DNA from: Polyangiaceae bacterium
Lineage (GTDB): Bacteria > Myxococcota > Polyangia > Polyangiales > Polyangiaceae
Assembly: GCA_025936205.1 (NCBI GenBank)
Contig: JAICTU010000034.1
Coordinates: 1 to 30,175 of the forward strand
Length of the DNA: 30,175 bases
Direction: 5' to 3'
The translations under genes and the position numbers were made by a program. Of the stretch, positions 1-12,370 are shown piece after piece. The notes under the pieces were generated by a model. It ran no database searches, was not told the DNA's origin, and saw nothing but the letters and a program-made list of their open reading frames with translations. Every line of letters begins with the position of its first letter. Within the stretch, counting starts at the first letter, position 1.

Positions 1-630
1 AAGATCACGTTCATCTCGCCGAACACGTGGTCGGAGACCAGGTCGTGCTGGAAGAACAGGATGTTGCGCTTCAGTGCATCGCGCAGCGCCAGCTGCTCGT
101 AGGCCAGGGTGCACTAGGCCGTCAGCGCCGAGCTGCCGCCGGAGAGGGCGTAGTTCTCCGCGAAGCGCTCGAAGCGCTTCGCATCGTAGACGCCCTGGCG
201 CGCCTGCTCCAGCACGGCTGGGTTGAGATCTGTTGCGTAGATCTGCGCGCGCTCATACAGGCCCGCCTCCTCCAGCAAAATGGCACTGGTGTACGCCTCC
301 TCGCCGGAAGAGCAGCCCCCGTGCCAGATCTTGAGCAGTGGATAGGTGCGCAAGATCGGGAGCACGCGCTGCAGAAAGACACGATAGAAGCCGGGGTCCC
401 GGAACATCTCCGTGACGCGCACGGTGAGGTCGTCCAGCACCGCCGGGAAGCTGGTAGGGTCGCGCAGGATGCGGTGCTGCAGCTCTCCCAGGTGGCGCAA
501 GCCGGAGCGCGCCAGCGCGGCGCGCGCCCGCCGGCGCATCGAGCTCAGCGCGTACTCGCGCAGATCGAACCCGTAACGCGCGTGGATCGCCTCGAGCAGC
601 AGGCGCACCTCGATGCCCTCCGGGTCGGGC

Positions 631-641
<11 letters not shown>
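1..641 (-). pseudogene. cheR: CheR-type protein-glutamate methyltransferase, interrupted by in-frame amber stop, 3' end outside window
   Basis: CheR enzymes transfer a methyl group from S-adenosylmethionine to glutamates of chemoreceptors or, in myxobacteria, of other signalling proteins. From the ATG at 639-641 the frame gives 175 residues: the CheR N-terminal helical domain, the VTEMFRDP motif near residue 75, the SAM-binding loop GCSSGEE (109-115) and the acidic YATDLNP strand (135-141). A TAG at 114-116 then ends the frame. The same frame continues after the stop with clearly CheR-like sequence (LKRNILFFQHDLVSDHVF, then FGEMNVI at the window edge), so one codon interrupts a complete gene. 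ATG 641 is chosen because it overlaps the kinase stop by 11 bp and has GAGAGG upstream; the frame is open to 701. A frameshift is excluded because the frame is the same on both sides. Sequencing error, pseudogene or readthrough remain possible. Confidence 0.8.
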
Positions 642-4179
<3,538 letters not shown>

Positions 4180-4186
4180 GCCGGTC

Positions 4187-4627
4187 CTAACGCACCAAGA
4201 GGACTTTCGCGCCGTCGGTGCCGGCGCTACCCGAGACGTAACCCACGGCTCCGGCGTGATTCTTGACGTACTCCAGCACGCTGCCGTCGCCCGAGAGCTC
4301 GGGCGGCGGCACGTCGCGCCCCGAAAAGATCACTTGCTGCCAGTAGCTGCGCACGGCGGTGACCGAACGCTCCAGCACGTCCTCGGAGAAGCGCCGCCGC
4401 ACCCCGGAATCGGCGCTCTGATCCACAGGTCGAATCGTCTCTCCGCCCCTCCAGCGTGTCGTCTTCTTCAAAAAGGCATCGCTCAGGAACTTGCGCTCGG
4501 CGCTGCTCGCGGGATTGGCAGCATTGACGATCACCACAAACTCGGGCGCGCGTGGCGCGGCTGCGCGCCCGCCCGCCGCGAGCAGGCCCACGCCCAGAAG
4601 GCGGACCAAAAAGCGCTGCGCCCGCAT
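4187..4627 (-). CDS. Small PstS-like periplasmic phosphate-binding-family protein
   Basis: A 146-residue exported protein of the short PstS-like (PBP-superfamily) type often annotated as a phosphate ABC transporter substrate-binding protein. A signal peptide is evident (basic MRAQRFLVR, hydrophobic LLGVGLLAAGG, Ala-rich cleavage region near residue 24). The mature part shows hallmarks of this small family: VIVNAANP near the N-terminus, FLKKTTRW, PVDQS, a YWQQVIFSGR block, PPPE, and the C-terminal GAVGYVSGS. It is about half the length of a true PstS, so it may form only one lobe or a minimal binding fold. No permease or ATPase gene is present, which argues against transport and for a sensory or accessory role. 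It begins 6 bp after the porin stop and ends 7 bp before the hybrid kinase, so the three are almost certainly co-transcribed. Ligand identity is not shown by the sequence. Confidence 0.88.
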   Translation of the reverse strand: MRAQRFLVRLLGVGLLAAGGRAAAPRAPEFVVIVNAANPASSAERKFLSDAFLKKTTRWRGGETIRPVDQSADSGVRRRFSEDVLERSVTAVRSYWQQVIFSGRDVPPPELSGDGSVLEYVKNHAGAVGYVSGSAGTDGAKVLLVR

Positions 4628-4633
4628 CCACCC

Positions 4634-5806
4634 TCAAAAATAGGCCGTGGTCTTGGCCAGGAATGCGCCCCAGCTGCGCGTCAAATCGGCGCGTGGGACT
4701 CCTCCGTTGAGCGCTGGATCAACGTCCGCCGTGCCCACCAGGTAGTGCCCTTCCAGCTTGAGCAGCCAGTGCACATCGAGGTCGAAGCGCAGGGTCAGTG
4801 CGACGTCGTGCTGCTGAGCCGCCGTGCCCTTCCGCTGTCGCACGTTGGGAAACAAGAGCGAGTAGTAGGCACCGGGCACGAACCAATCGTTCAGGCGCAG
4901 CGCTGCCATCAGGTAACCTCGCTCGCTGTCCACGGACGTGTTGAGCTGTGGATCTCCGGGCGAGCTGCTGGTCGAGCTGACGTGCCAGCGGCCATATTCG
5001 CTAGCCAGAGACAGATCGCCGGTCGCATACTCCAGCGAAGCGATCCAGAGCACGGCCGGGATCTTGGCGAGCGCCGGTGTGCCGTCCTGCAGGAAGGTGG
5101 TGTCCAGGCGCAGCTTCTGCACGCTGCCCCCGACGCGCAGCCCCTCGATCGGCGTCTCCCAGAGCAAGCGGCCCCCGAACAGATAGGGCACGCGCAGCTC
5201 CAGGACTTGCAGCGCGCCGCCGGGAGGAGACGTGACCTCCGCGAAAATCGTGCCGCCGTATGCGCGATAGTCGAGCGCCCCCGCGCTGCCCGCCAGCAGC
5301 CGCCCGTAGAGCTCGATGCCGGTCTGTGCGAGCAAGAAGTCACGCGCGCCCGCCGGATATGTCGACTGCGGGAGCAGGATCGGCACGCGAGCAGAATCGA
5401 TATCATTGATCTCGTTGTACAGACCAAATGGTAGCTTGATCCGCCCCGCGCGCAGACCCAGCGCATCCGTCCAGCGGTAGTCCAGGTAAAACCAATCGGC
5501 CTTGATGTCGTAGTTGCCGAGCGGCCCCAGGTCGCGCGCGAACAGCTGGACGCCGGCGCGCAGGTGCTCCCCGAGCGGTTGGGTGAAGTTGATGCCCACC
5601 TCGGAGAACTCGAAGCTGCCCCGGCTCGAAGCCGATCGCGCGAGGTAGTTGTTATCGGTGGTGCGGATGTAGCCCTGGCTCACGAAGCCGTGCGTCTCGA
5701 GCTTCGACAAGGAGAGCGCGGGCTCAGCGTCTGCTCGAGCGGTGCCTGCCGCGAGCGAGCCCCCGATCGTCAGCGCAGCCCCGATTGTCCGTCTGAGGCA
5801 AACCAC
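4634..5806 (-). CDS. Outer-membrane porin-like beta-barrel protein
   Basis: Predicted outer-membrane channel of about 390 residues and the first gene of the operon running into the binding protein, hybrid kinase and cheR. After a signal peptide (VCLRRT, hydrophobic IGAALTIGGSLAAG, cleavage near ARADA) the chain alternates polar and hydrophobic residues with many aromatic girdle residues, e.g. DWFYLDYRW, GLRAGRIKLPFGLYNEIND and GFVSQGYIRTTDNNYL. It ends in Phe (TTAYF), the usual signal for BAM-mediated insertion. I prefer the GTG at 5804-5806 because AAGGGGG lies about 6 bp upstream and the signal peptide is then of normal shape; the frame is also open to a GTG at 5840-5842, which has no clear ribosome site. 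Assignment to a specific porin family is not possible by eye. It may bring the solute seen by the downstream binding protein and kinase into the periplasm (inference). Confidence 0.85.
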   Translation of the reverse strand: MVCLRRTIGAALTIGGSLAAGTARADAEPALSLSKLETHGFVSQGYIRTTDNNYLARSASSRGSFEFSEVGINFTQPLGEHLRAGVQLFARDLGPLGNYDIKADWFYLDYRWTDALGLRAGRIKLPFGLYNEINDIDSARVPILLPQSTYPAGARDFLLAQTGIELYGRLLAGSAGALDYRAYGGTIFAEVTSPPGGALQVLELRVPYLFGGRLLWETPIEGLRVGGSVQKLRLDTTFLQDGTPALAKIPAVLWIASLEYATGDLSLASEYGRWHVSSTSSSPGDPQLNTSVDSERGYLMAALRLNDWFVPGAYYSLLFPNVRQRKGTAAQQHDVALTLRFDLDVHWLLKLEGHYLVGTADVDPALNGGVPRADLTRSWGAFLAKTTAYF

Positions 5807-5917
5807 CTCTGCCCCCTTCTGCGCACAGGGCGCACCCTTCACCCGATTGCCAGTCGGGTATACGGCGGCGGGGTAGGTCCGATGAGCCTCGAGCTCGAAT
5901 TTGAAAACAAAAAGGCT

Positions 5918-7120
5918 TCAGTCGACCAGCTCGGACAGTTGCAGCGAGAGCCGGCGCCGGAAGCGCGCGCTGCGCCCGAGCGCACGCACGGCCCGGTTGC
6001 GGACCAGGCGGAAGACGGGAGACTGCATCAGCGCGAGCCGTGTCAGCCCGTCGGTGAGGCGCAGCACGGCTTCGGCTACCGGCCGCCGCTCGCGCTCGTA
6101 CGCATCGAGGTCCGCGGGATGGCCACCGTTGCGCGAGATGTGGACCAGGTGGTCGGCGAGCGCCAGCCCGTCCTGGATGCCGATGTTCATGCCCTGACCG
6201 CCCGCGGGGCTGTGCACGTGCGCGGCGTCTCCCGCGAGCAGCACACGTCCCAACCGATAGCGCTCGGCGATGCGCCGATGCACGCGAAAGCGCCCGCTCC
6301 AGCCGAGCTCGTGAACCCGTGCGCCCGCGCTCGGGCCGCGCTGATGCAACAGGGCTTCGATATCCCCGACGGAGGGGCGCTCGGGCGCGGGATCGAGCGT
6401 GGCGACCACGCGGTGCCGCCCCTCCGGCATCGGCGCCACCACCATCACGCCTCCCGCGGACACAAACACCTGCACTTGCTTCGGAGGCAATGCCCAGCTC
6501 AAGCGCACGTCCGCGAGCAGGAACGACTCCGGATGTGCCTCACCCTCGAACGAAATTTCGGCTTCCTCGCGCACCCGGCTGTACATGCCGTCGCAGCCGA
6601 GCACGTAGCGGGCGCGGATCACCGCCTCACCTGCCTGCTCGCCGGGCTGGGTTGCGGACTCGCGAGCCAGCCGCACGCTCACGCCCTCCCGGTCCTGTTC
6701 GAGCGAAAGGGCGCGCCAAGGCCGCTGCAGAGGACGGCGGCTGGAGCGCGCATGCAACTCGGTGAGGATCGCCTCAGTGCGACTCTGAGGCAGCAGCAAC
6801 GAGTACGGATAGGCGGAGGGCAGGTCCGAGAAGTCGAGCCGCAGCAGCGTCTGGTCGCGATCCCGCAGCACGAAGTCGGACACCTCGAGGCCCTCGCTCC
6901 GCAGCAGGTCCGCGGCTCCGATCGCATCCAGCATCTCCAGCGTTCGCGCGTGCAAGACGGGCGCGCGCGAGCTGTTGCTGCCGGCGGACGCGCAATCGAC
7001 GATCACGTGATCGACCCCCGCCTGCGCCAGCTGGCACGCTGCCGCCAGCCCCGTGGGGCCCGCCCCCACGATCAAGACCTCCGTAGCCTCCGGCAGTCCC
7101 CCCACTCCCAGCTGCGCCAT
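5918..7120 (-). CDS. FAD-dependent class A flavoprotein monooxygenase (PHBH fold)
   Basis: A 400-residue cytoplasmic enzyme of the p-hydroxybenzoate-hydroxylase family (FAD_binding_3), which uses NAD(P)H and O2 to hydroxylate aromatic or polyketide-like substrates. The three family fingerprints are present: the dinucleotide-binding GAGPTG at 19-24, the DG motif GCDGMYSRVR around 175-184, and the GD motif LAGDAAHVHSPAGGQGMN at ~295-312. The arginine-containing RAPVLHARTLEML segment (~52-64) also fits. It lacks the extra C-terminal thioredoxin-like domain of phenol-hydroxylase-type members. The ATG at 7118-7120 has GGGGAAGG about 5 bp upstream. It stands alone, divergent from the DUF2934 gene, so there is no pathway context and the substrate cannot be named. 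Confidence 0.93.
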   Translation of the reverse strand: MAQLGVGGLPEATEVLIVGAGPTGLAAACQLAQAGVDHVIVDCASAGSNSSRAPVLHARTLEMLDAIGAADLLRSEGLEVSDFVLRDRDQTLLRLDFSDLPSAYPYSLLLPQSRTEAILTELHARSSRRPLQRPWRALSLEQDREGVSVRLARESATQPGEQAGEAVIRARYVLGCDGMYSRVREEAEISFEGEAHPESFLLADVRLSWALPPKQVQVFVSAGGVMVVAPMPEGRHRVVATLDPAPERPSVGDIEALLHQRGPSAGARVHELGWSGRFRVHRRIAERYRLGRVLLAGDAAHVHSPAGGQGMNIGIQDGLALADHLVHISRNGGHPADLDAYERERRPVAEAVLRLTDGLTRLALMQSPVFRLVRNRAVRALGRSARFRRRLSLQLSELVD

Positions 7121-7303
7121 GTTGCCTTCCCCTGATGGTGTTCCCGAGCCCGGCGCAATTCTAGGGGCTCGGCGGCGACCTGCACGCTCGCAATGGGGCC
7201 GCCGACATCACCCTGGCGCGTTTTGCGCCCCTGATGCGAGGTCCGCCGTTTTTTTCACTTCTGCCCCGGCTCGAGTTAGGCGCGAACAGAGGTGAGGTGA
7301 ACC

Positions 7304-7696
7304 ATGAAGTCCGTCGTCGACCCCAGCCGAATCCGTGATCGAGCCTATGCGCGCTGGCAAGAGCGCGGTTGTCCAGAGGGAACAGCCGAGCAGGACTGGT
7401 TCGAGGCCGAGCTAGAGCTCGCCGACCAGCTCACCCGCGAGACACCCCGCCCCCCGGCGCCCGTGCTGCGCCCCCCGGCTCCCTCTGCTGCCCGCGCCCC
7501 GGTGACGCTGCCTGCGAGCCTGGTGGCCCCACGCCTGCGCCCGCCGCGCCCAACGCTGAAGCGCTCGCCGAGCGCCCGCACGGCGCGCCTGGGGAACGAG
7601 GTCACGCCCAAGGCTCCTCCGGCCTCGCGCACGCAGATCGCGCTGGCGGCCGCGGCCGCCGCCTACATGAAGCGCTCGGCCGTCGGCTCCAGCTGA
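7304..7696 (+). CDS. DUF2934-domain small protein
   Basis: A 130-residue soluble protein. Residues ~8-43 (RIRDRAYARWQERGCPEGTAEQ, then DWFEAELELA) match the DUF2934 pattern, a short helical motif common in proteobacterial and myxobacterial proteins of unknown function. The rest is a Pro/Ala/Arg-rich, probably disordered tail, ending in an Ala-rich helix (residues ~111-122). The tail is basic, so nucleic-acid or partner binding is conceivable, but nothing in the sequence proves this. The ATG at 7304 has GAGGTGAACC immediately upstream. It is divergent from the flavin monooxygenase (183 bp apart) and convergent with the M16 peptidase, only 9 bp from that gene's end. Confidence 0.8.
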   Translation: MKSVVDPSRIRDRAYARWQERGCPEGTAEQDWFEAELELADQLTRETPRPPAPVLRPPAPSAARAPVTLPASLVAPRLRPPRPTLKRSPSARTARLGNEVTPKAPPASRTQIALAAAAAAYMKRSAVGSS

Positions 7697-7705
7697 ACGA
7701 GTGCC

Positions 7706-10681
7706 TCAATGCGCCGGTGCGGGAGGAGCCGGCGCCTGGGGCGGCTCCGGCGCCACTTCTGCGGGGGCACCCCGCACCCCGAGCACCGCCTTGGCCGGCG
7801 GCGAAGCTACCGACTCCGGAGTGAGCACCGCCTCCACGTACTGGTCGTCGCGCAGAAACTGGCGAGCCGCAGCCCGCACGTTCTCGCTGGTGACTCGCTG
7901 GGTGAGCCGCGGCAGGATCAAAATGTCGCGCGGGTCATCGCCCATCTTGTAGGCGCTCACGAGCCGGCCGAGCCAGAAGTCGTTGTCCCGGTACAGCTCC
8001 TCGAGGTTGCGCGCGCGTTCGCTCTTCAGCTTCTCCACGTAGCTCTGGGCGATACCAGACTTCTTGGTCTCGCCGATGATGCCACGGGTCGCTTGCAGCA
8101 GCTTCTGCACGTCTGCCGGTTTGCAGTCGAAGGAAATGGCGAACGTGTAGGCATCGAAGGGCACGCGCTCGAAGGCGCTGTTGACGTACGGCGTGTACAC
8201 ACTGCCCATCTGCTCGCGCAGCACCTCGCGCAGACGGATGGTCAGGTAGTTCTCCAGTGAGACCAGGTCGGTGTGAGCGTTCTCCGACCACTTGGACTCG
8301 CCGTGGTAGAGCAGCGTCACGCTCGCCTTGTCTTCCTTGCCCTTCTGAACGCGCACCATGCTGACACCCTTGCGGCGATGCAGCCCGAGGTCGTGGAAGG
8401 TCTCCTTGCGGCCGCCGCCCGGCAGGCTCGCGAGATAGCGCTCGACCAGCGCCCGGAAGCTCACCAGATCGATCTTGCCGACGAACACGAAGGTAAAGTC
8501 GCTCACGTCGGCGAAGCGCTGCTTGTAGAAGTCGAGCGCCGTATCGAGCTTCATCTGGTCGACGGAGGCCAACGTGGGCGGCAACCGCCGCGGCTGGTCG
8601 CCGTACAGCTTCTTCAGCACCGCGTCGGAGAACACATCGGGCGGGCTCGAGTCCCGATTGCGCAACTGCTCGCGCAACGAGGCGCGGTATGCTTCGAACC
8701 CTGCCTCATCGCGCCGGGGGGCCGTTGCGAACAGGTAGATCAGCTGAAACATCGTCTCCGCATCCCTGGGCGCAGCGCTGGCCTGGATGCCTTCATCCTG
8801 CTCGCCGATCCACGAGTAGGCGCTCACCACCTTGCCCGAGAGCACTTTGCCCAGGGCCTGGCGATCCAGCTCGGCCAGCCCGCTCGCCGCGACGATCTCG
8901 TGCGCGACGCGGTCAGAAGGAAAGTCCACGGCGCTGACCTGTGCATGGCCCCCAAAGCTGACCGACTGCTCGATGATCTGGTCCTGCTTGAAGTCGGTGG
9001 GCTTGAGCACGACGCGCGCGCCGTTGGACAGCGTCCAGACCGTGACGTCCAGCTCGTCGATGTGCTCCTCCTTGACGACGCTGCCCGGCGTCGGCGCGGC
9101 GGAGAGCAGCGCCGCCGGCGCGGCCTGATCCTGGTAGGGCTGGAGCTCGTGCTTGCTCGCCGCGTCGCGAGCCGCCAGCATGCTGGCCTGATCCGGCATC
9201 TGATCGCGGGTAGCTCCGCTGGCGAGCAGCAACTCTTCGCGCTGGGTGAACCACGAGCTGAAGTCGGAGTTCACCTCGGTCAGCGGCATCCCCTTGAGCA
9301 GGCGCAAGCCGAGCTTCTTCTGGAAGTCGGCCGAGGTGACCACATTGCCCGTGACGAAACTGTTGGCCAGGCTATTGGCGATCGCCTCGCGCTCGACCGT
9401 CTCCTGCGCGGCGAGGGCATGATCGAGGAAGCGCATGTAGGTCTCCTTGGTGCGCTGCAGCTCGCTCCTCACGAAGCCGTGCCGGCGCACGCGCTCGATC
9501 TCATCGAGCAGCACCTCCAGGCTCTTCTGCACCTGGCGCTCCTTGGCCTGCGCCGAGACCTGCAGCAAATCCAGACGCCCGATCACGCTGGGCGAAAAAT
9601 CGCAGGCGGCGTTGGTGAACGGCGCCAGCGGGTTTTGCGTCAGCTCGTCGAGCCGGCGGCTCAGCATCAAGGTGCCCATGACCGTGAGCAGGTGCGCGCG
9701 GAAGTCCGCTTCGGTGCGCACGGGTCGCGAGTCGGCCTTGAACACCACATCCACCATCGAGGCCCGCGTCTCTGGATCCGTGAGCACGGCTGCGCTCGCG
9801 CCGGAGCGCACCGGGATCTGGAAGCTCGGCTCGGCTGAGGCTGGCGCTGCGGCGCCTGAAGGATCGCGCGGCAGGTGCGCGAAGTGACCGTGGATCTCGC
9901 TCTGCAGCGCGCTCGGGTCGATGTCGCCCACGATGATCACTGCCATGCGATCAGGCCGGTACCAGCGCCGGTAGAAGTCGATCAGGCGCTCGCGCGGCGC
10001 GTGCTCCAGCACGGCCTGATCCCCGATCACCTCGCGCTCGGCAAACTTCGACCCAGCCAGCAACAACTGGCGCTGCTGCTCGCCGAGCCGCCGCGCCGCC
10101 CCCTTGGAGCTGGTCCATTCGGACAGCAACACGGAACGCTCGCTTTGCACCTCGTCCGGATCGAAGCTGAGCGCGCCGGCCCAGTCTTCCAGTACGTTCA
10201 GCGCGCTGGCGAGCAGCTGCGGATCATCGGTCGGCACATTGAGCTGATATTGCGTACGATCGTAGGACGTGACCGCGTTGGCATGCGACCCGAAGCGCAT
10301 CCCGCTCTGCTCGAAGAAGTCGATCAGCGTCTGCTTCTTGAAGCGCTCGGTGCCGTTGAAGGCCATGTGCTCGATGAAGTGTGCGAGCCCGCGCTGGTCG
10401 TCCTCTTCGTAGACGGACCCGGCCTTCACCACCAGCGCCAGCACGGCCCGCTTGTCCTTGGTGCGATGCTGCTGCAGGTAGTAGGTCAAGCCGTTATCGA
10501 GCGTGCCGCTCGTGATGCGCGGGTCGAGGGGCAACGCGGGCGACGCAACGGCTGCCGCCGCCTCCGGCGTGGCGCCGGCGTGCGGCGTCGCAGGCAGCGG
10601 CCCGACGCCACCGCACGCGGAAAAGCACAAAGCGCCGGCGAGCAGCCAGATCGGGGAGAAAAGTCGCTTCGGGTTCGTCAA
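7706..10681 (-). CDS. M16 family zinc metallopeptidase lipoprotein (PqqL-like, two M16 halves)
   Basis: A 991-residue exported zinc protease. The N-terminus is a lipoprotein signal (hydrophobic IWLLAGALCF, lipobox SAC with Cys23) followed by an Ala/Pro linker. The inverted zinc motif HFIEH is at 101-105 (zinc ligands His101 and His105, catalytic Glu104), and Glu181 in DEVQSER sits at the expected distance for the third ligand. The N-terminal M16 half carries the metal site; the second half (from ~residue 535) contains the inactive M16_C-type repeats expected for the single-chain form, as in PqqL. The C-terminus is a Pro/Ala tail (APEPPQAPAPPAPAH). Lipidation would anchor it to an envelope membrane, where it probably degrades unfolded peptides. 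It is divergent from the alpha/beta hydrolase gene (165 bp apart). Confidence 0.95.
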   Translation of the reverse strand: MTNPKRLFSPIWLLAGALCFSACGGVGPLPATPHAGATPEAAAAVASPALPLDPRITSGTLDNGLTYYLQQHRTKDKRAVLALVVKAGSVYEEDDQRGLAHFIEHMAFNGTERFKKQTLIDFFEQSGMRFGSHANAVTSYDRTQYQLNVPTDDPQLLASALNVLEDWAGALSFDPDEVQSERSVLLSEWTSSKGAARRLGEQQRQLLLAGSKFAEREVIGDQAVLEHAPRERLIDFYRRWYRPDRMAVIIVGDIDPSALQSEIHGHFAHLPRDPSGAAAPASAEPSFQIPVRSGASAAVLTDPETRASMVDVVFKADSRPVRTEADFRAHLLTVMGTLMLSRRLDELTQNPLAPFTNAACDFSPSVIGRLDLLQVSAQAKERQVQKSLEVLLDEIERVRRHGFVRSELQRTKETYMRFLDHALAAQETVEREAIANSLANSFVTGNVVTSADFQKKLGLRLLKGMPLTEVNSDFSSWFTQREELLLASGATRDQMPDQASMLAARDAASKHELQPYQDQAAPAALLSAAPTPGSVVKEEHIDELDVTVWTLSNGARVVLKPTDFKQDQIIEQSVSFGGHAQVSAVDFPSDRVAHEIVAASGLAELDRQALGKVLSGKVVSAYSWIGEQDEGIQASAAPRDAETMFQLIYLFATAPRRDEAGFEAYRASLREQLRNRDSSPPDVFSDAVLKKLYGDQPRRLPPTLASVDQMKLDTALDFYKQRFADVSDFTFVFVGKIDLVSFRALVERYLASLPGGGRKETFHDLGLHRRKGVSMVRVQKGKEDKASVTLLYHGESKWSENAHTDLVSLENYLTIRLREVLREQMGSVYTPYVNSAFERVPFDAYTFAISFDCKPADVQKLLQATRGIIGETKKSGIAQSYVEKLKSERARNLEELYRDNDFWLGRLVSAYKMGDDPRDILILPRLTQRVTSENVRAAARQFLRDDQYVEAVLTPESVASPPAKAVLGVRGAPAEVAPEPPQAPAPPAPAH

Positions 10682-10846
10682 AGTGGCGGGAGACTAACGG
10701 CCTTTGCCGGGCCCGTCCACGCCCCCACCCCGCAAAACCGCCCCAGCAAGATTGCGCCTTGCGAATTCAGACGCCAAAAGCCACGCTCCGGGCAGCGGGT
10801 CCCGCGAGGGTTCTCGCTCGAGTGCGAGCTTCACCACGGAGAAAAC

Positions 10847-11773
10847 ATGAGAAAGCTTCTTCTGCGCACCACGCTCTGCATGTTGGCGTTGTCCTGTAGC
10901 GGTGAGATGCCATCACCCGACGCGACTTCAGCGGAGAGCAGGACCGGCACCGAGCTCGAGCTGGGTTCAACCAGCAGCGCGCTCCGCACCGGCCAGCTCT
11001 CCACGGGCGTCGACCTGGAATTTGCGCAACAAGGCGCCAAGCCGGGTGACGCGGTGATTCTCCTGCACGGCTACGCGGACTCGCATCGCGAGTTCAGTCA
11101 GTTCGCGAAGACATTTCCGCGCAACTTTCACGTGTTTCTCCTGGACCAACGCGGTCAAGGTGACTCGTCCAAGCCGGACTGTTGCTACGGGCTCCGCAAT
11201 GACTTCGCGCGCGATGTGGTTGCGTTCATGGACTCGCAGGGCATTCAGCAGGCCCACCTGGTGGGGCATTCCATGGGTGGCGTGATCGCGCAGAGCGTGG
11301 CGATGGACTTTCCCGAGCGAGTCCGAAGTCTGGTGCTGATCGCCACGGCTCCCACCGTGGCTGGCAATCCGTTCGCTCTCAGTTTCAAGCCGCTCGTCGA
11401 TAGCTTGGTCGATCCGATTCCCACGGCGGTCGCCCTGCAGTTTCAGCAATTGCTGCTGTTTCGCGACGTCCCTGATACGGTCTTGAATACTTCCGTGACC
11501 GACACCTTGAAGGTCCCCGCGGGGATCCTGCAGGCCATGCTCGCCAGCCAGCTGTCGGAGAACCGGACCGGTGAGCTGGGGCGCATCCAGGCCCCGACGC
11601 TGATCCTCTACGGCGACAAGGACATCGTCTTCTCTCTGGCCGATCAGCAGAAGCTGGACTCAGGGATCCCGGACTCTCGCCTGATCGTTTATCCGCAGAC
11701 GGGCCATCGCCCGCAGACGGAGCGTTCGGTGGAGGTGGGGCGCGACATCGCCAGCTTCCTGCGAGCCCATTGA
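10847..11773 (+). CDS. Secreted or lipid-anchored alpha/beta hydrolase
   Basis: A 308-residue alpha/beta-fold hydrolase with an export signal. Basic MRKLLLR is followed by a hydrophobic stretch and ALSC17, a non-ideal lipobox, so either lipidation or ordinary secretion is possible. The fold signatures are the oxyanion HGYADSH (His74-Gly75), DQRGQGDSS at ~100-108, the nucleophile elbow GHSMGG with Ser142, an acid in YGDKDIVF (Asp257 or Asp259, the latter more likely) and the catalytic His287 in TGHRPQ. DQRGQGDS is typical of the haloperoxidase/esterase-like branch; the substrate is unknown. The ATG at 10847 is preferred because it begins the signal peptide and has GGAGA upstream; the same frame is open far upstream, but that part lies antisense to the M16 gene. 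Confidence 0.92.
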   Translation: MRKLLLRTTLCMLALSCSGEMPSPDATSAESRTGTELELGSTSSALRTGQLSTGVDLEFAQQGAKPGDAVILLHGYADSHREFSQFAKTFPRNFHVFLLDQRGQGDSSKPDCCYGLRNDFARDVVAFMDSQGIQQAHLVGHSMGGVIAQSVAMDFPERVRSLVLIATAPTVAGNPFALSFKPLVDSLVDPIPTAVALQFQQLLLFRDVPDTVLNTSVTDTLKVPAGILQAMLASQLSENRTGELGRIQAPTLILYGDKDIVFSLADQQKLDSGIPDSRLIVYPQTGHRPQTERSVEVGRDIASFLRAH

Positions 11774-12090
11774 GCGGAGCCAGACTCGGAGGGCTGCGCG
11801 CCGTACTGATCTTCCCCAGCTGCACACCGCGCTGGAAAAGGTGGCCGCAACATGAGCGGCCCACGGCGGTGCAGTCGCCCGGTGCAGTGATTCAGAGCGG
11901 CGCACCGAGGCAGCAGCTCCGCGAGAAATCGATGCTCCGGAGGTGCGGAGAGCCATAAAGAGAACTCGCTCGCCACACCCATCGATATGGTCGGTTTTTC
12001 GCACAGCAGGGACGGCGACAGCGCGCCGCCCTCCACGGCCCGTTCCGGGAGCCTGCCTCCCAGGCCCTCCCCGATGAAGGCGGAGGGGCG
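11774..12090. other. Gene-poor stretch after the hydrolase
   Basis: No convincing gene is seen on either strand. A minus-strand frame stays open through it and is continuous with the relict SUMF1-like sequence to its right, but it has no start of its own, runs antisense into the 3' end of the hydrolase gene and shows no domain I recognise. A plus-strand frame starting at 11987 has the composition of a GC-rich shadow. No terminator-like hairpin followed by a T-run was seen after the hydrolase stop. Confidence 0.4.
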
Positions 12091-12290
12091 CTCCGGATTC
12101 CAGCTGAATGCCACGCGAAACCCGTGCATTCCACCGCCGCTGCCGCCGTCCGAGAGCCGCCCTCCTGCCGGGAAGTTTTCGACGGCGCGGCGCAGCCAGC
12201 CGCCGCCTCGCAAGCGCCGGCCCGAGTCCCTTCGGGAGCTGTCTGCCTGGACGACGCCGCCGGCGAGTCGCGCGTCCACCGGGCGCCGGC
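12091..12290 (-). pseudogene. Relict C-terminus of a formylglycine-generating-enzyme (SUMF1/FGE-sulfatase) domain
   Basis: On the minus strand, codons from 12228 down to 12091 read RRLRGGGWLRRAVENFP, then AGGRLSDGGSGGGMHGFRVA and FSW. This follows the order of a SUMF1/FGE-sulfatase C-terminus: V-x-RGGSW, then a run with paired basic residues, then GFR-x-A. About 17 codons upstream, in a different frame, the sequence reads WTRDSP (Trp codon at 12276-12278), resembling the NVWEWTRD part that normally precedes RGGSW. The need for a frame change, the absence of the N-terminal domain and the neighbouring plus-strand gene at 12371 suggest a decayed fragment. The recognition is by eye from a short stretch, so chance similarity is possible. 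Confidence 0.4.
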
Positions 12291-12370
12291 AGCGCGCAGA
12301 GCATCGACCCGCGACGAACGAATGCGACCCGGAGCAGTTTGGTGCTCGCTGCATCGCGTTCGAGCCCAAG

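Noticed and set aside
9875..10846. In-frame upstream extension of the alpha/beta hydrolase
   Set aside because: Antisense to the M16 peptidase and followed by a good signal peptide and ribosome site at 10847, so the gene starts there.
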